DNA of 64,000 nt, from contig NZ_CP048113.1 of assembly GCF_010093065.1 (NCBI RefSeq), positions 7,644,001-7,708,000 on the forward strand, given 5' to 3'. Source of the DNA: Chitinophaga agri. Its GTDB lineage: Bacteria; Bacteroidota; Bacteroidia; Chitinophagales; Chitinophagaceae. The notes beneath the pieces are model-generated. The model saw only the letters and a list, made by a program, of their open reading frames with translations. It ran no database searches and had not been told where the DNA came from. Made by a program: the position numbers and the translations under genes. Below, piece after piece: positions 8,312-17,781 of this stretch; within the stretch, counting starts at the first letter, position 1; each line of letters begins with the position of its first letter.

Positions 8312-10021
8312 ATGAAAAAAAGCCAACTATTATTCCCGTTCCTGCTGATGCTGGCAGGAAAGACCTATGCACAGCGTGCCGTGACTAACTGGGATGCCTT
8401 TACTATCGAAGCGGACACTCAGTTAAGCGATTCGCTCAGACAATCCTGCCTGCGGATGTGGGAATATGATACCACAAGTCAACAGCAAATGAGCGCTCCC
8501 TTCAGTGGTGTTATTGTTACACCCGAAGGGCATATTCTCACAGTGGCCCATACCACCATACCCGGGCATATTTACCAGGTTAATTTTTACGACGGAAGAA
8601 CGGCCATCGCCCAGGCGCTCGGTAAGATCAATTTTCCGGAGACACCCGAACTACCCGATGTGGCGATGATGAAGATCATCACACCAGGTAAATGGAAAGC
8701 TGTTGTTATGGGCCGGTCTGCGTATCTGGATAAAGGACAATTCTGTATGAGCATAGCTTACCCGGAAAGTCTGAACCAACCGGTACCGATGCTCCGCAAG
8801 GGTAATATTACCACTGTTAAGAATGAAAAGGGTTTTATCGAATCGACCTGCCTGATGGAGCCTGGCGATTCTGGCGGCCCTATGTTTGATAACATGGGCC
8901 GGCTAATAGGTATGAGGAGTGCGATAGGGGTAGGGGAAGGAGAGAACTATGATGTGCCTGTAGATCTGTACCGAAAGTACTGGACGGCTTTGAATCAACC
9001 TGTTCACTACACAAAATATCCTGAACTGACAGATAGCCTTCCGGTTCCCGCCGTTTACAGAAAGTCTGCTGTTAGTGTGTGGGGTACGACCAAAGAGAAA
9101 GCACTTGATCTACCGGGAATGACTAGATATTGTGTGAAGATCAATAGCGAGATAAAGGGAACGCCTGTTGCGGTTAATGGTACCGTATTTAAAGTTGACG
9201 GGCGCGTTGTTGTGGTGAGTAAGGGCTCAGCAGTAGGAGCGTCACCCGTTATTTTATATGGGAAAAAACCAATTAAGGCGACCATCATTGCCCGCAATAA
9301 AGAGAATGACCTCGTCTTGCTGGCGCCGGCAAATGCAATAAAAGCAGGATTATCGCCTACACCCAAACCGGATACCGTTACCCGGTTCGTAGGTAGATTA
9401 TTACTGTCTCCGCAAACTGACACGGCTGTGATACAGAGCGTAGTGGGTAAGGAAGTGTTCAACCTGCCTAAAATGTATAACACCGGATTCCTTGGCGCTG
9501 CTATCGCTCCCGACAAAACACCTTTGGCGCTGACATTTGTAATGCCCGGATCACCAGCTGCAGAAAAAGGCGCTTCCCCGGAAGATGAAATTATTAGTAT
9601 CAATGGTGTAGCGCTTAGTAAGCCGGAAGATTACGGCAGGGAACTGTATAAATACTGGGCAGGTGATACCATCCTGATTACAAGACGTTCACATGCCAGT
9701 GAAGAAGGGCCTTCAGGTACCACCGTACATTATGCCGCTGAGGTGACTGATTCGGTTGTACTGGGAAAACGCCCGGTACCACCGGTAAGCCATCCTGCCG
9801 AAATGTTCAGAGGTGGTAGAAGCGAAAGAAGAGACGGTTTTCAGCAGGTGATCGCGCATGATGGCATCCTGAGACCGGAACAGTGTGGAGGGCCGGTGTT
9901 TGACGCCTATGGTTATTTTATCGGACTGAATATCGCCCGGTTCTCAAGAACGGTTTCTCTGGCGCTTCCTGCTTCGGTAGTGTATGACTTTATCAATACG
10001 CACCTGCCGGGTAGAGAATAG
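8312..10021 (+). CDS. Secreted trypsin-like serine protease with PDZ and a degenerate second protease domain
   Basis: This 569-residue protein begins with a signal peptide (MKKSQLLFPFLLMLAGKTYA). The first S1C/trypsin-like domain (about 45-225) keeps a full triad: His80 in LTVAHTT, Asp116 in ELPDVAMMKI and Ser187 in EPGDSGGPMF. A second trypsin-like domain appears split around a PDZ domain. Its front half (about 285-340) has Lys304 where His is expected and an Asp at 333 (ENDLVLL). The PDZ lies at about 390-460 (GFLGAAIAP, MPGSPAAEKGA, DEIISINGVAL). The back half (about 508-569) has RPEQCGGPVFDAYGYFIGLN, with Cys525 in the Ser position. The first domain should be active in the periplasm or outside the cell; the second looks pseudo-enzymatic. 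It is monocistronic, with a hairpin on each side. Confidence 0.85.
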   Translation: MKKSQLLFPFLLMLAGKTYAQRAVTNWDAFTIEADTQLSDSLRQSCLRMWEYDTTSQQQMSAPFSGVIVTPEGHILTVAHTTIPGHIYQVNFYDGRTAIAQALGKINFPETPELPDVAMMKIITPGKWKAVVMGRSAYLDKGQFCMSIAYPESLNQPVPMLRKGNITTVKNEKGFIESTCLMEPGDSGGPMFDNMGRLIGMRSAIGVGEGENYDVPVDLYRKYWTALNQPVHYTKYPELTDSLPVPAVYRKSAVSVWGTTKEKALDLPGMTRYCVKINSEIKGTPVAVNGTVFKVDGRVVVVSKGSAVGASPVILYGKKPIKATIIARNKENDLVLLAPANAIKAGLSPTPKPDTVTRFVGRLLLSPQTDTAVIQSVVGKEVFNLPKMYNTGFLGAAIAPDKTPLALTFVMPGSPAAEKGASPEDEIISINGVALSKPEDYGRELYKYWAGDTILITRRSHASEEGPSGTTVHYAAEVTDSVVLGKRPVPPVSHPAEMFRGGRSERRDGFQQVIAHDGILRPEQCGGPVFDAYGYFIGLNIARFSRTVSLALPASVVYDFINTHLPGRE

Positions 10022-10035
10022 TACATCATTTTCCC

Positions 10036-10098
10036 GTTTACAGACAACAAATCGAAGTACGGAACTAATGGGAAAGTCCTAACTTGTTGTCTGTAAAC
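10036..10098. repeat. 15-bp perfect inverted repeat between the protease and zinc-finger genes
   Basis: GTTTACAGACAACAA (10036-10050) and TTGTTGTCTGTAAAC (10084-10098) are exact reverse complements separated by 33 bases. The spacer holds GGGAAA, which could pair instead with TTTCCC just upstream of the left arm. The structure may be a terminator for the protease gene, an operator, or a leader element of the gene starting at 10128. No clean T run follows. Confidence 0.6.
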
Positions 10099-10127
10099 AC
10101 TTTTGTGGAATAGTAAAAAGCTCCTAT

Positions 10128-10400
10128 ATGAAAGATCAGAATATATGTCAGCATATCCTTGCCATTAAAGAGGTGCAACTGAGCGAAGATCATGTGTGTG
10201 AGGAATGTGTCAAACAGGGGACTGACTGGGTGCATCTGCGTACCTGCCAGACCTGTGGCGTGACGCTTTGCTGTGATCAGTCGCCAGAAAAGCATATGAC
10301 CCGCCACTATCATGCAAAACATCATCCTGTGGTGGCTTCAGCAGAACCTGGAGAAAGGTGGCTCTGGTGTTATACTGATGAACAGTTTGCCGATTATTAG
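10128..10400 (+). CDS. UBP-type zinc finger domain protein
   Basis: The 90-residue protein is almost wholly one zf-UBP domain. Likely zinc ligands are Cys7 and His9 (ICQHI), Cys24 and Cys27 (CEEC), Cys40 and Cys43 (CQTCG), Cys48 and several His residues between 56 and 66 (KHMTRHYHAKHHPV). In eukaryotes this domain binds the free C-terminus of ubiquitin. Bacterial stand-alone versions are common in Bacteroidota and Actinobacteria, and their role is not established. The WVHLRTCQTCGVTLCC core is typical. It stands alone, with spacers of about 100 bases on each side. Confidence 0.88.
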   Translation: MKDQNICQHILAIKEVQLSEDHVCEECVKQGTDWVHLRTCQTCGVTLCCDQSPEKHMTRHYHAKHHPVVASAEPGERWLWCYTDEQFADY

Positions 10401-10549
10401 CAGGTGAGGGTGGCAGGTACCTCCCAAGGGCATGCACCTTTTTATGATGAATCAGGCAGGGTGCTACTAAGGTAGGGGAGTATGACTTATCCTACTATGG
10501 AGAAATGCCGACTATGAATTTCACTTATCTGATAGAGAAAAAAGCATTT

Positions 10550-11071
10550 ATGGAACACATCACCCTCAGCAAAGCAACAGCTGCCGATTGGCAGACTATC
10601 CGGGACCTCGCACGGGCAACGTTCTTTGAGACCTTTGCCGCCGGTAATACGGAGGCGGATATGGCTGAATACCTGGAGGAGACCTTCAATGATACAAAGG
10701 TGCAATCGGAACTGCAGGTAGCAGACTCGCAGTTTTATATAGCCTGGGATGACAAGACGCCGGTGGGGTATCTGAAAGTCAATACAGGCCCTGCGCAGAC
10801 AGCGTTACAGGATGCTGACTCCCTGGAGATAGAACGTATTTATGTGAAGAGCAGTCACCACGGGAAAAAAGTAGGGCAGGTACTGTATGAGAAGGCGCTG
10901 GAAGTAGCCCGGCATCAGCAGAAGAAGTACATCTGGCTCGGTGTCTGGGAAGAGAATCCACGGGCCATCAGGTTCTATGAAAAGAACGGCTTTGTCGCAT
11001 TTGATAAGCATATCTTCAAGGTAGGCACTGATGAACAAATCGATATAATGATGCGGAAGGAACTGGAATAG
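10550..11071 (+). CDS. GNAT family N-acetyltransferase
   Basis: I prefer the ATG at 10550 because it starts the normal GNAT fold at once (MEHITLSKATAADWQTIRDL). The ATG at 10505 would add 15 residues with no family match, although it remains possible. The 173-residue protein has the acetyl-CoA-binding region with LEIERIYVKSSHHGKKVGQV followed by LYEKALEVARHQQKKYIWL, and a C-terminal VWEENPRAIRFYEKNGF motif typical of GNATs. It should acetylate a small molecule or protein amine in the cytoplasm; the substrate cannot be told. It converges with the minus-strand STAND gene, 35 bases away. Confidence 0.88.
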   Translation: MEHITLSKATAADWQTIRDLARATFFETFAAGNTEADMAEYLEETFNDTKVQSELQVADSQFYIAWDDKTPVGYLKVNTGPAQTALQDADSLEIERIYVKSSHHGKKVGQVLYEKALEVARHQQKKYIWLGVWEENPRAIRFYEKNGFVAFDKHIFKVGTDEQIDIMMRKELE

Positions 11072-11106
11072 TGCATGCTATTATGTTTGAGCAGCATATT
11101 TGCTGA

Positions 11107-14100
11107 TCAGCGGACGGCTATATCTTCCAATGCCTTTTCTATTTCGGCAGCTGTGAATATTCTGAGTTTGTGCTGAGCGGCAAGGGCATTGGGAGTACCT
11201 TTTACCCAGATCTTCATTCTTGGTCCACTCATACTTAGTACCATTTCCAGGTTGGTCGGATTAAATGCCCATGAAGTATAGTTTGTATAGCCCCCAAACC
11301 GCTCTACCCGTTTCCCATCTTTGTCGTACACCAGCAGGGTGCCGCTTTCTCCCGTGAGCAGATAATCTCCTTTTTCAGATAGCACCATACGTTTGCCGTA
11401 AGGAATATCATTCGGGATCTTTCTGGCAGGTCCCGGCACCGTGAAGGTATACAGTATCGGCACACGTGCGAGTTGCGGTCTGACAAAATTTTTGCTGATC
11501 GCCTGTTGCTGCTGTAGTTGCAGGACTTCATCCGACTCCGTCATAAAGGCGATGCATCGCAGGTTATCTGCAATGCTGATGACGGAGATCCTGGAGTAAC
11601 CTTTATCCAGCGGGATGTTATACCGCGCAGAAGAGATCCTGTTGCCCATACTTCGCACGATCATGATATCATTATCATGGACGGCAATAAAGCCGCTGCC
11701 ATTCTTTGACAGATAGCCGGTTGGTTCTTTATAGCTGCGTAGCAACCTGGCATTTAACAGATCGTATGCCTCTATCAGATCGTTCTTTCTGATGTAGACC
11801 AGTGAATCATTGGAACTGACCTGTACATCATCTGTATTATTGCCCGAAGGGACGACTACTGTATTTTGTGCATTAACGCTCCTGCGGATAATGATCGCGG
11901 CGGGGGTGACGAAGAGTATTCTGCCACGTGCGGTATAGACGGCTTTGATGATGTTGTCGAATTTTTCAGAGGAATTGAGTAGTACGCCGTCAGCACTATA
12001 GTTATATAGATGGTTTTTGGTAGCGATCAATATACTGTTGCCGTTCGGGTGGAACTGTGCAGACAGGATCTTCCCGTCGACCTGTATAGCCGTATCACGG
12101 TTGGCCGTGAGGTTCAGCAAAGAGAGCCTGTTGTCTCCCTGGATCGCGACAACCGTTTTACCGTTATCCGAAAAGAAGGCAGAAGAAACATTATCTATGA
12201 TGAAAGATTCATAAAAGTTGTTCCGCCGGTTGAGTGTATCCTGGATATAGTTCCTGATCACGGGGTTGGCGCTGTCGTACTTGAGCGATTCTAATGCCAG
12301 CTGATAGGCTAACGCCGGATCAGAGCGCATGAGGGAACGTGACCGGGTGAGAAATGAGGTGGTGAGTTTGGCATATTCCACTTCCCGGGTTTTATTTTGT
12401 ATGATAACGAGTTGCCTTTTCAGTGAGTCAGAATAGGTACGCAGTGAGTCTGCTTTAGATTGCAGACTCAGGGAATACCGCCGTACTTCTTCCTGAGATT
12501 GCAGCAGTGCGGCCTGTTTGACCAGCAATTCTTTTTTTTGTCGTTCTACTGTGAGGCGGGCCTTCTTTTCTTTGGTCGCGGCAGAATCGGCTTTTTGTCT
12601 GGCGATATAGGCATCTTCCGCACTTTCCCGGGCCAGGTCCGCGGCGATGTTCAGTGAGTCATTCAGTTTTTTCAGATCGACGGCAGAGTTTTGCAATCGC
12701 CGGTTCAGGTCCTGGATCTTACGTACCGCCTTCTCTGACTTATTCCATTGACTGGATACATAGCCGGCAGCGATCAGCAGCGATATTAGTCCTAAGGCCA
12801 GTAATATCGTCCGTTGTTTTTGCAGGCGTGTCTTTGCTTTTTCTCCTTTTAGTTTTTCGGTCAGCAGTTCTTTCTCTCTTCTTCCTTTTTCGCTGGCGAG
12901 TTTGGCCACAGCCTCCTGTCGCCGGAGCTTTTCTTCCACGAGTTCTTCTTGCCGGCGTTTCTTCCGGTCCTCCAGTTCGTTACGGCGCTGGAGGCTTTTT
13001 TTGACGAAGTCCGTTTCCTGTTTATTGAGCCAGTTGTCGGGCGACTTCATAATATTTACCAGCGTATTCAGTTTAGGGTCTTCGTGCCACAGCTTTTTAT
13101 TGTTGACCTTATAACGTTTCACTGCATCGGAGAGGTCTTGTTGTAAATAGAGCAGGTCTTTACCGAATTGTTTGATCCAGTCGCCTATCAGGTTCCAGGA
13201 GCGGATAAGAGAGTCATGGGCAGGTTCGTAATAGATCTGCCCATTTTCATCCGGGCCTGAGACGATCAGGCGGCTGTTGACCAGTTCATTGAGCACCTTT
13301 TGTACCCTTTCATTTTCAACAGGGCTTTCATATACCAGGTCTTCGGCGAGGATACGTTTAGAGGCTTTTTCATTGATGCTGAGAGACAGCATACGCAGCA
13401 TCACATTTTTAATGGTCTGCTGTGTTTCGTGGTCGGAGCTGGTATAGAGTTTTGTGGCCCTGAGTCGCAGTCCATCTACAACGCCGCCGATGGCGTTGTA
13501 ATGATCTTCGGTCAGGTAGCCGTCGTTGGCGCCGCTTTTTGCATATTCGATATACATCTGTTGCAATGCGTAGGAGAGCAGTGGCAACGTGCCGGCGGAC
13601 TGCATGACGTCACGCACAATGTTGTCAACGAGGTAAGCCGGCTTGTATTCCAGTCCGGCGAGATAGGCAGGTTCAGTGATGATCTCTCTTACAGCACTCT
13701 CCATGAGATCGGGTACTGTTTTCTTGGATTCCCGCCACCCGGTTAGTGTTCTTTCAAATTCATATTCATAATCCGACCTTACACTGAGGATGATCTTCAG
13801 TTCCCGTGAATGCGGGTCCTGACTATTTTGCAGGCTATTCAGGAGGAGAATGAACGCTTCACTTTCCGCGGTGGACGACTGGGTGCTGAGTTCTTCAAAC
13901 TGATCAATGTACAGAACGAATTTGCCGCCTTCGGGCGCCTCTAATCTTCTGGTGATCTCTTTGCCGAATACCATGGGGTGTGCACCGGGTTCACCGTTAA
14001 TGACCTGGTAGCCTTCCGCTTTCAGCGCGGGGATGATACCTGCTTTTATGATGGACGATTTACCGGAGCCGGAGGGGCCGACGATGACAAGCAGCCGTTT

Positions 14101-15330
14101 GTCTTCAAAGAAAGTGAGCAGCTCGCGGAGGATGAGATTGCGGCCAAAGAAGATGGTGGCGTCTTTTTCCTCGTAGGCGGGAAGGCCTTTAAACGGATTG
14201 CCCTGCACCGTTGGATGAGGGTTGCGGCCACGGGAGGCGGCGGTCTTCTTTTGTACGATAAGGGGAACAAGGCTGTCATGGGTGAGGGAATAGACCTCTG
14301 TGTCCCCTTCCCGTGTGCATTTCACCAGTTTACTTTTACGGAGTTCATTGAGCCAGGTACGGGCGGTAACAGCGTCAATGTCGGATATATCGCTGATACG
14401 AAGCGGTTGTTTGGTCTGGGAGCGGGACACAAAATGCTGCAGCAGGTACCATAGTCCGCCAGTCTTGCCTTTGGACACCCTGTCGGCTACAGCATTCAGG
14501 TATCGGGAGAGGACATTTCTGCCGTCGCCGATCTCCCGGAGAATGTTATGGGTGAAGGCGATGTCTTCGTCCGGCGCTGCTTTTGCAGCAGCTTTTTCCC
14601 AGGCCCAGAAGAGGTATACCTGGAGATTGCCCAGGTCCACACGGCCCTCCACAGCGCAATCAGTCGCTATTTTGGTGGCGCAGGTGAGTTGATCCCCATC
14701 AGGGGTGAGGATGTTGTATTTGCAGAGTAGCCGGGAGACCGCCTCGGTGGCTTCAGGGATACTCATGGGTTCTATTTTGACGGAAGATTTAAAAACCGTC
14801 AGGCCAGCATCCTGGAATAATTTCAGGTGACCATGGTATTCCTCCCGGACCACGAGGATGATCTTACATTGTATGTCGTTGTTCAGGATCTCTTTGATCG
14901 TACTTATAAAGGCCTGTATTTCGTCATTATTGCCAAAGATGAATAATTCCTCCAGTTGGTCGAAAACGAGGAAAACGGGCTTAAAATGCTTCAGGTATAC
15001 CTTTCGGATACTTTCGGGTACAGGGACGGGAGGTGTTGAAAGAGGCTCACCAGCCTGTTCGGCCAGTTTTTCGATGAGACTGCGGTTGATGTTATCTTTT
15101 CTCAATACCCAGATGGCGTGCCAGTCGGTGCGTTTGAACTTATTGGCGAGGCCGCACTGGATCAGGCTTGTTTTGCCTACACCGGAAACACCATAGATCA
15201 GTATGAGGTTGGTGGCGAAGGAAAGGTTGTACAGCAGGTCTATTTCTGTAGTACGGCCACCCCAGATGTCTTTGTCTTCCTTGGTGTAGGACTCCAGCAG
15301 TTTAAACGGATTGTCCATCAGTTTCGTCAT
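11107..15330 (-). CDS. Double STAND NTPase with transmembrane segment and C-terminal beta-propeller
   Basis: The 1407-residue protein has two STAND-type P-loop NTPase modules. The first (about 6-370) has Walker A GVSGVGKT at 47-54 and a Walker B LVFDQLEELF near 121-130. The second (about 378-720) starts with NPFKGLPAYEEKDATIFFGR and has Walker A GPSGSGKS at 418-425 and Walker B FVLYIDQFEEL at 471-481, the nSTAND1 style. A charged coiled coil (about 780-840) leads to one membrane span (841-861, TILLALGLISLLIAAGYVSS) and a second coiled coil (about 865-985). A helical linker with SDPALAYQLALESLKYD precedes a WD40-like propeller (about 1040-1390). STAND NTPases act as signal-dependent switches, many in defence or cell death. 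Its start overlaps the stop of the CHAT gene (ATGA), so the two are translationally coupled. Start could also be Met5. Confidence 0.88.
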   Translation of the reverse strand: MTKLMDNPFKLLESYTKEDKDIWGGRTTEIDLLYNLSFATNLILIYGVSGVGKTSLIQCGLANKFKRTDWHAIWVLRKDNINRSLIEKLAEQAGEPLSTPPVPVPESIRKVYLKHFKPVFLVFDQLEELFIFGNNDEIQAFISTIKEILNNDIQCKIILVVREEYHGHLKLFQDAGLTVFKSSVKIEPMSIPEATEAVSRLLCKYNILTPDGDQLTCATKIATDCAVEGRVDLGNLQVYLFWAWEKAAAKAAPDEDIAFTHNILREIGDGRNVLSRYLNAVADRVSKGKTGGLWYLLQHFVSRSQTKQPLRISDISDIDAVTARTWLNELRKSKLVKCTREGDTEVYSLTHDSLVPLIVQKKTAASRGRNPHPTVQGNPFKGLPAYEEKDATIFFGRNLILRELLTFFEDKRLLVIVGPSGSGKSSIIKAGIIPALKAEGYQVINGEPGAHPMVFGKEITRRLEAPEGGKFVLYIDQFEELSTQSSTAESEAFILLLNSLQNSQDPHSRELKIILSVRSDYEYEFERTLTGWRESKKTVPDLMESAVREIITEPAYLAGLEYKPAYLVDNIVRDVMQSAGTLPLLSYALQQMYIEYAKSGANDGYLTEDHYNAIGGVVDGLRLRATKLYTSSDHETQQTIKNVMLRMLSLSINEKASKRILAEDLVYESPVENERVQKVLNELVNSRLIVSGPDENGQIYYEPAHDSLIRSWNLIGDWIKQFGKDLLYLQQDLSDAVKRYKVNNKKLWHEDPKLNTLVNIMKSPDNWLNKQETDFVKKSLQRRNELEDRKKRRQEELVEEKLRRQEAVAKLASEKGRREKELLTEKLKGEKAKTRLQKQRTILLALGLISLLIAAGYVSSQWNKSEKAVRKIQDLNRRLQNSAVDLKKLNDSLNIAADLARESAEDAYIARQKADSAATKEKKARLTVERQKKELLVKQAALLQSQEEVRRYSLSLQSKADSLRTYSDSLKRQLVIIQNKTREVEYAKLTTSFLTRSRSLMRSDPALAYQLALESLKYDSANPVIRNYIQDTLNRRNNFYESFIIDNVSSAFFSDNGKTVVAIQGDNRLSLLNLTANRDTAIQVDGKILSAQFHPNGNSILIATKNHLYNYSADGVLLNSSEKFDNIIKAVYTARGRILFVTPAAIIIRRSVNAQNTVVVPSGNNTDDVQVSSNDSLVYIRKNDLIEAYDLLNARLLRSYKEPTGYLSKNGSGFIAVHDNDIMIVRSMGNRISSARYNIPLDKGYSRISVISIADNLRCIAFMTESDEVLQLQQQQAISKNFVRPQLARVPILYTFTVPGPARKIPNDIPYGKRMVLSEKGDYLLTGESGTLLVYDKDGKRVERFGGYTNYTSWAFNPTNLEMVLSMSGPRMKIWVKGTPNALAAQHKLRIFTAAEIEKALEDIAVR

Positions 15331-17405
15331 GGTTGGCTGTTTATGGGAGTGGATGACTGCACGGTGACCGGTGTTGCGGCGATCTTTGTGCGGTAATAAT
15401 TAAATTCAGCATGCAGCTGCAGGAGTCTGTTGGTAATCCTGTTTTTCTCCTTGTCCGTTTTACTCGCCATTTCTTCGATGAACCTGAGCGTTGTTTTGGT
15501 GATCGTGGAGGAGCCCAGTTCGATCTCCTGTGTTTCCGGCAGAATGTGGATCAGTCTTTCATTACTGGTAAGGCTTTTATAGACGATGCCATTGCCTTCA
15601 GTATAGTTATAGAAGTAAAGGTCTACACCATCATACTCACATAGTACGTTCTTATCTATCAGAAAAGGGGAGAGCGACAGGTATTCGAACATCCGGTAGA
15701 TCTCTTTCACCAGTATGACGGAGTAGGACTCAGCGTATTCAGGAAGGGATTGCAGTTCCATGACCTCCATCCTGTCGGAGATACGTTGCTCCAGTAGCAT
15801 ATACCGATGGAAGTAGGTCTTGACGAGGATGTTCCTTTTCCGGATAGCTTCCACGTTTTTGATAACGACCATTTTATACTGAAGGATAAAGAAGAGTTCT
15901 CTCAGTAGATTGATGAGCCCTGTTTCAATCAGTTTACAGTGATGAATATAGGCCGCAGACGTATGCAGGGTTGGTAGTTTGGCTTTAATGCCCTTGATGA
16001 GCATATGAGAATTGAAAAAGTTGCTCTCATACGTGTTGATAGTTTCATAAAGCAGATATTCCTTCACGAATGCGGCGATCTGTGTTTCATCTTTCAGGTT
16101 CTCCTGGAGTACCTGGCTGATGACTTCTATAAATGACGTATAGTCAAAATCCTGTTCGGTCTCTTTGGTTTGACGGAAGTAGCCAAGAATGATTTCCTTT
16201 TGTATCGGGTTAAGAATAAGTTTCTTTCCAATCTTTTCTTTCAGCTCGTATACCTCCAGGAGGTCTGACAGGATGGTGGCAGCGGCCAGCTTTACCAGGA
16301 TCTCGTAGAAGTTGATCTGCAGATCAAGGAATTCGGCATAATCATCCGCAGTAAGCAGGTTCTCCTGGCTGAAAGAATACATTCTTTGCAGCAGTTTACC
16401 GAGGGGCAGGGGGAAAGTATTGATCAGTTTATCAGCGATGTCAGTCAGGCTTTGTGGGTCCTGCAGGTAAGCGATATAAAGATCATCGATCTCTTTTAAC
16501 TGCAGGTTGCGGCGTTTGAATTTATCGTTGATATTCTCGAGTTCTATTTCAAATTCTTCCTGTGACAGGTCTTCCTTGTTTCTGATGGCAGTGATCAGTT
16601 GTTCCTTTTCCTGGTGAAGGCTTTTATACAGGCGACTGGCATTGGCAGCCAGTGCGCGGATCAGTGCATCATTGGGGAGGTAGTTTTCCCGGTCGTCATA
16701 TTGTTCATTGAGGTATTGTGTGAACGACCAGTCGTCGGTCTGGAACTCTTTATAGTAGATACCCCAGGGAAATTGTGCGGGATCGCTATTATCCGGAGGA
16801 TCATCATCCGTAGCGATGGCCCGTTTGGTACCGATATATCGGTTAGGTCCTTTGGGAAAGAGAGCGAAGTGCTCCCCGGACAGTACGAATGTCTTGGCAA
16901 AGTCAAAGGCTTTCCCGATAGGCCATGACTTGGTTAATGCTGTGTAGAAGTAGATAGAGAACTCGCAGGCGACCTTATCATATACGGGTCGTTGGGTGCC
17001 GATCACGATGGGCACACCTTTTTGCGGATGTGCGGCGTCGGGTGTATGGAGTGCGTCTACAATATCTTTGGAGGCACATGCATTGAGGAAGACGAGTTTG
17101 AGATTAGGGGCGAGGGTCAGCAATTCAGCGAGGCCTTCTTTTCTGAAAGCACCTTCTTTTTCGAAGATCAGGGCAAGGCTGTTACCATGTCCGGAAAAGT
17201 GCATGATCTCTATGTCGGGGCCATGATCGGCGAAGTAACGGAATATATCGTCTTTAGTTGCACTGATGAGGATATTAGTATCCAGGTACTGCTTGATATT
17301 TCCGAAATACGTATTGAGCTCTTTGATCTCTCTTTCGACAAATTGTAATGGCTCCTCTTTTATGTCGTTGGCATACGCCAATAGCGCTATTCTTGCCATT
17401 TCCAT
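15327..17405 (-). CDS. CHAT-domain (caspase-like) cysteine protease
   Basis: The 692-residue protein starts with a CHAT/caspase-like fold (about 3-190). A catalytic His is seen in IMHFSGHGNS (His73) and a catalytic Cys in KLVFLNACASKD (Cys110), both in the expected strand contexts. A later segment, GVPIVIGTQRPVYDKVACEFSIYFYTAL, is typical of CHAT domains. The remaining 500 residues are mostly helical with no family I recognise, and may be a sensor or substrate-binding region. CHAT proteases are known effectors in bacterial immunity and programmed death. The stop codon overlaps the start of the STAND gene by four bases. Start may be 17405 or the in-frame ATG at 17399. The biological target is unknown. 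Confidence 0.85.
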   Translation of the reverse strand: MEMARIALLAYANDIKEEPLQFVEREIKELNTYFGNIKQYLDTNILISATKDDIFRYFADHGPDIEIMHFSGHGNSLALIFEKEGAFRKEGLAELLTLAPNLKLVFLNACASKDIVDALHTPDAAHPQKGVPIVIGTQRPVYDKVACEFSIYFYTALTKSWPIGKAFDFAKTFVLSGEHFALFPKGPNRYIGTKRAIATDDDPPDNSDPAQFPWGIYYKEFQTDDWSFTQYLNEQYDDRENYLPNDALIRALAANASRLYKSLHQEKEQLITAIRNKEDLSQEEFEIELENINDKFKRRNLQLKEIDDLYIAYLQDPQSLTDIADKLINTFPLPLGKLLQRMYSFSQENLLTADDYAEFLDLQINFYEILVKLAAATILSDLLEVYELKEKIGKKLILNPIQKEIILGYFRQTKETEQDFDYTSFIEVISQVLQENLKDETQIAAFVKEYLLYETINTYESNFFNSHMLIKGIKAKLPTLHTSAAYIHHCKLIETGLINLLRELFFILQYKMVVIKNVEAIRKRNILVKTYFHRYMLLEQRISDRMEVMELQSLPEYAESYSVILVKEIYRMFEYLSLSPFLIDKNVLCEYDGVDLYFYNYTEGNGIVYKSLTSNERLIHILPETQEIELGSSTITKTTLRFIEEMASKTDKEKNRITNRLLQLHAEFNYYRTKIAATPVTVQSSTPINSQP

Positions 17406-17781
17406 GTTGTGTTTTAAGCGGCGTGGAAGGATATATTGGGGTTATAACTTATTACGCTGGGGCTAAAATTTTACTTTCTTCTGCTATGCAGCATTTAGCT
17501 GCTATGTAACTTGCATGTAATCTGTAATATGCTGGTATTAAGTTAAGGAATTTAATTGCAATTGAGAAATATTATGGATGGTAGCGGACTGCGCTTTGAT
17601 CCGTATTAAATTCTTTCTATATTGGCCGTTAAACAAAGCCCGTTACGGAAAACCAGTATAAATAGTATCATGATAAGATAATTATGTAAAAAAAAAAGGT
17701 CTATTCACAGTTACAGGCAGTTACAGGTAAATTAATCCTACACCAGGCAACGAATTTCGTAAACCTATTTAAAGCAGCAAG
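17406..17781. other. 376-bp divergent intergenic region between CHAT and hexosaminidase genes
   Basis: This AT-rich region separates the leftward CHAT-STAND operon from the rightward hexosaminidase gene and must hold both promoters. I see a candidate promoter for the rightward gene and a run of ten A residues near 17689-17698. I see no open reading frame, RNA gene or convincing promoter for the leftward operon. Confidence 0.6.
17595..17625 (+). promoter_or_regulatory. Candidate Bacteroidota promoter for the hexosaminidase gene
   Basis: A TTTG at 17595-17598 is followed, after exactly 19 bases, by TATATTGG at 17618-17625. This resembles the -33 TTTG / -7 TAnnTTTG consensus with two mismatches in the -7 element. 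It would leave a leader of about 150 bases before the ATG at 17782. Confidence 0.35.

Noticed and set aside
11518..15396. Plus-strand open frames opposite the STAND gene
   Set aside because: The minus-strand frame is 1407 codons with clear Walker motifs; the plus-strand frames are short with no recognisable features.
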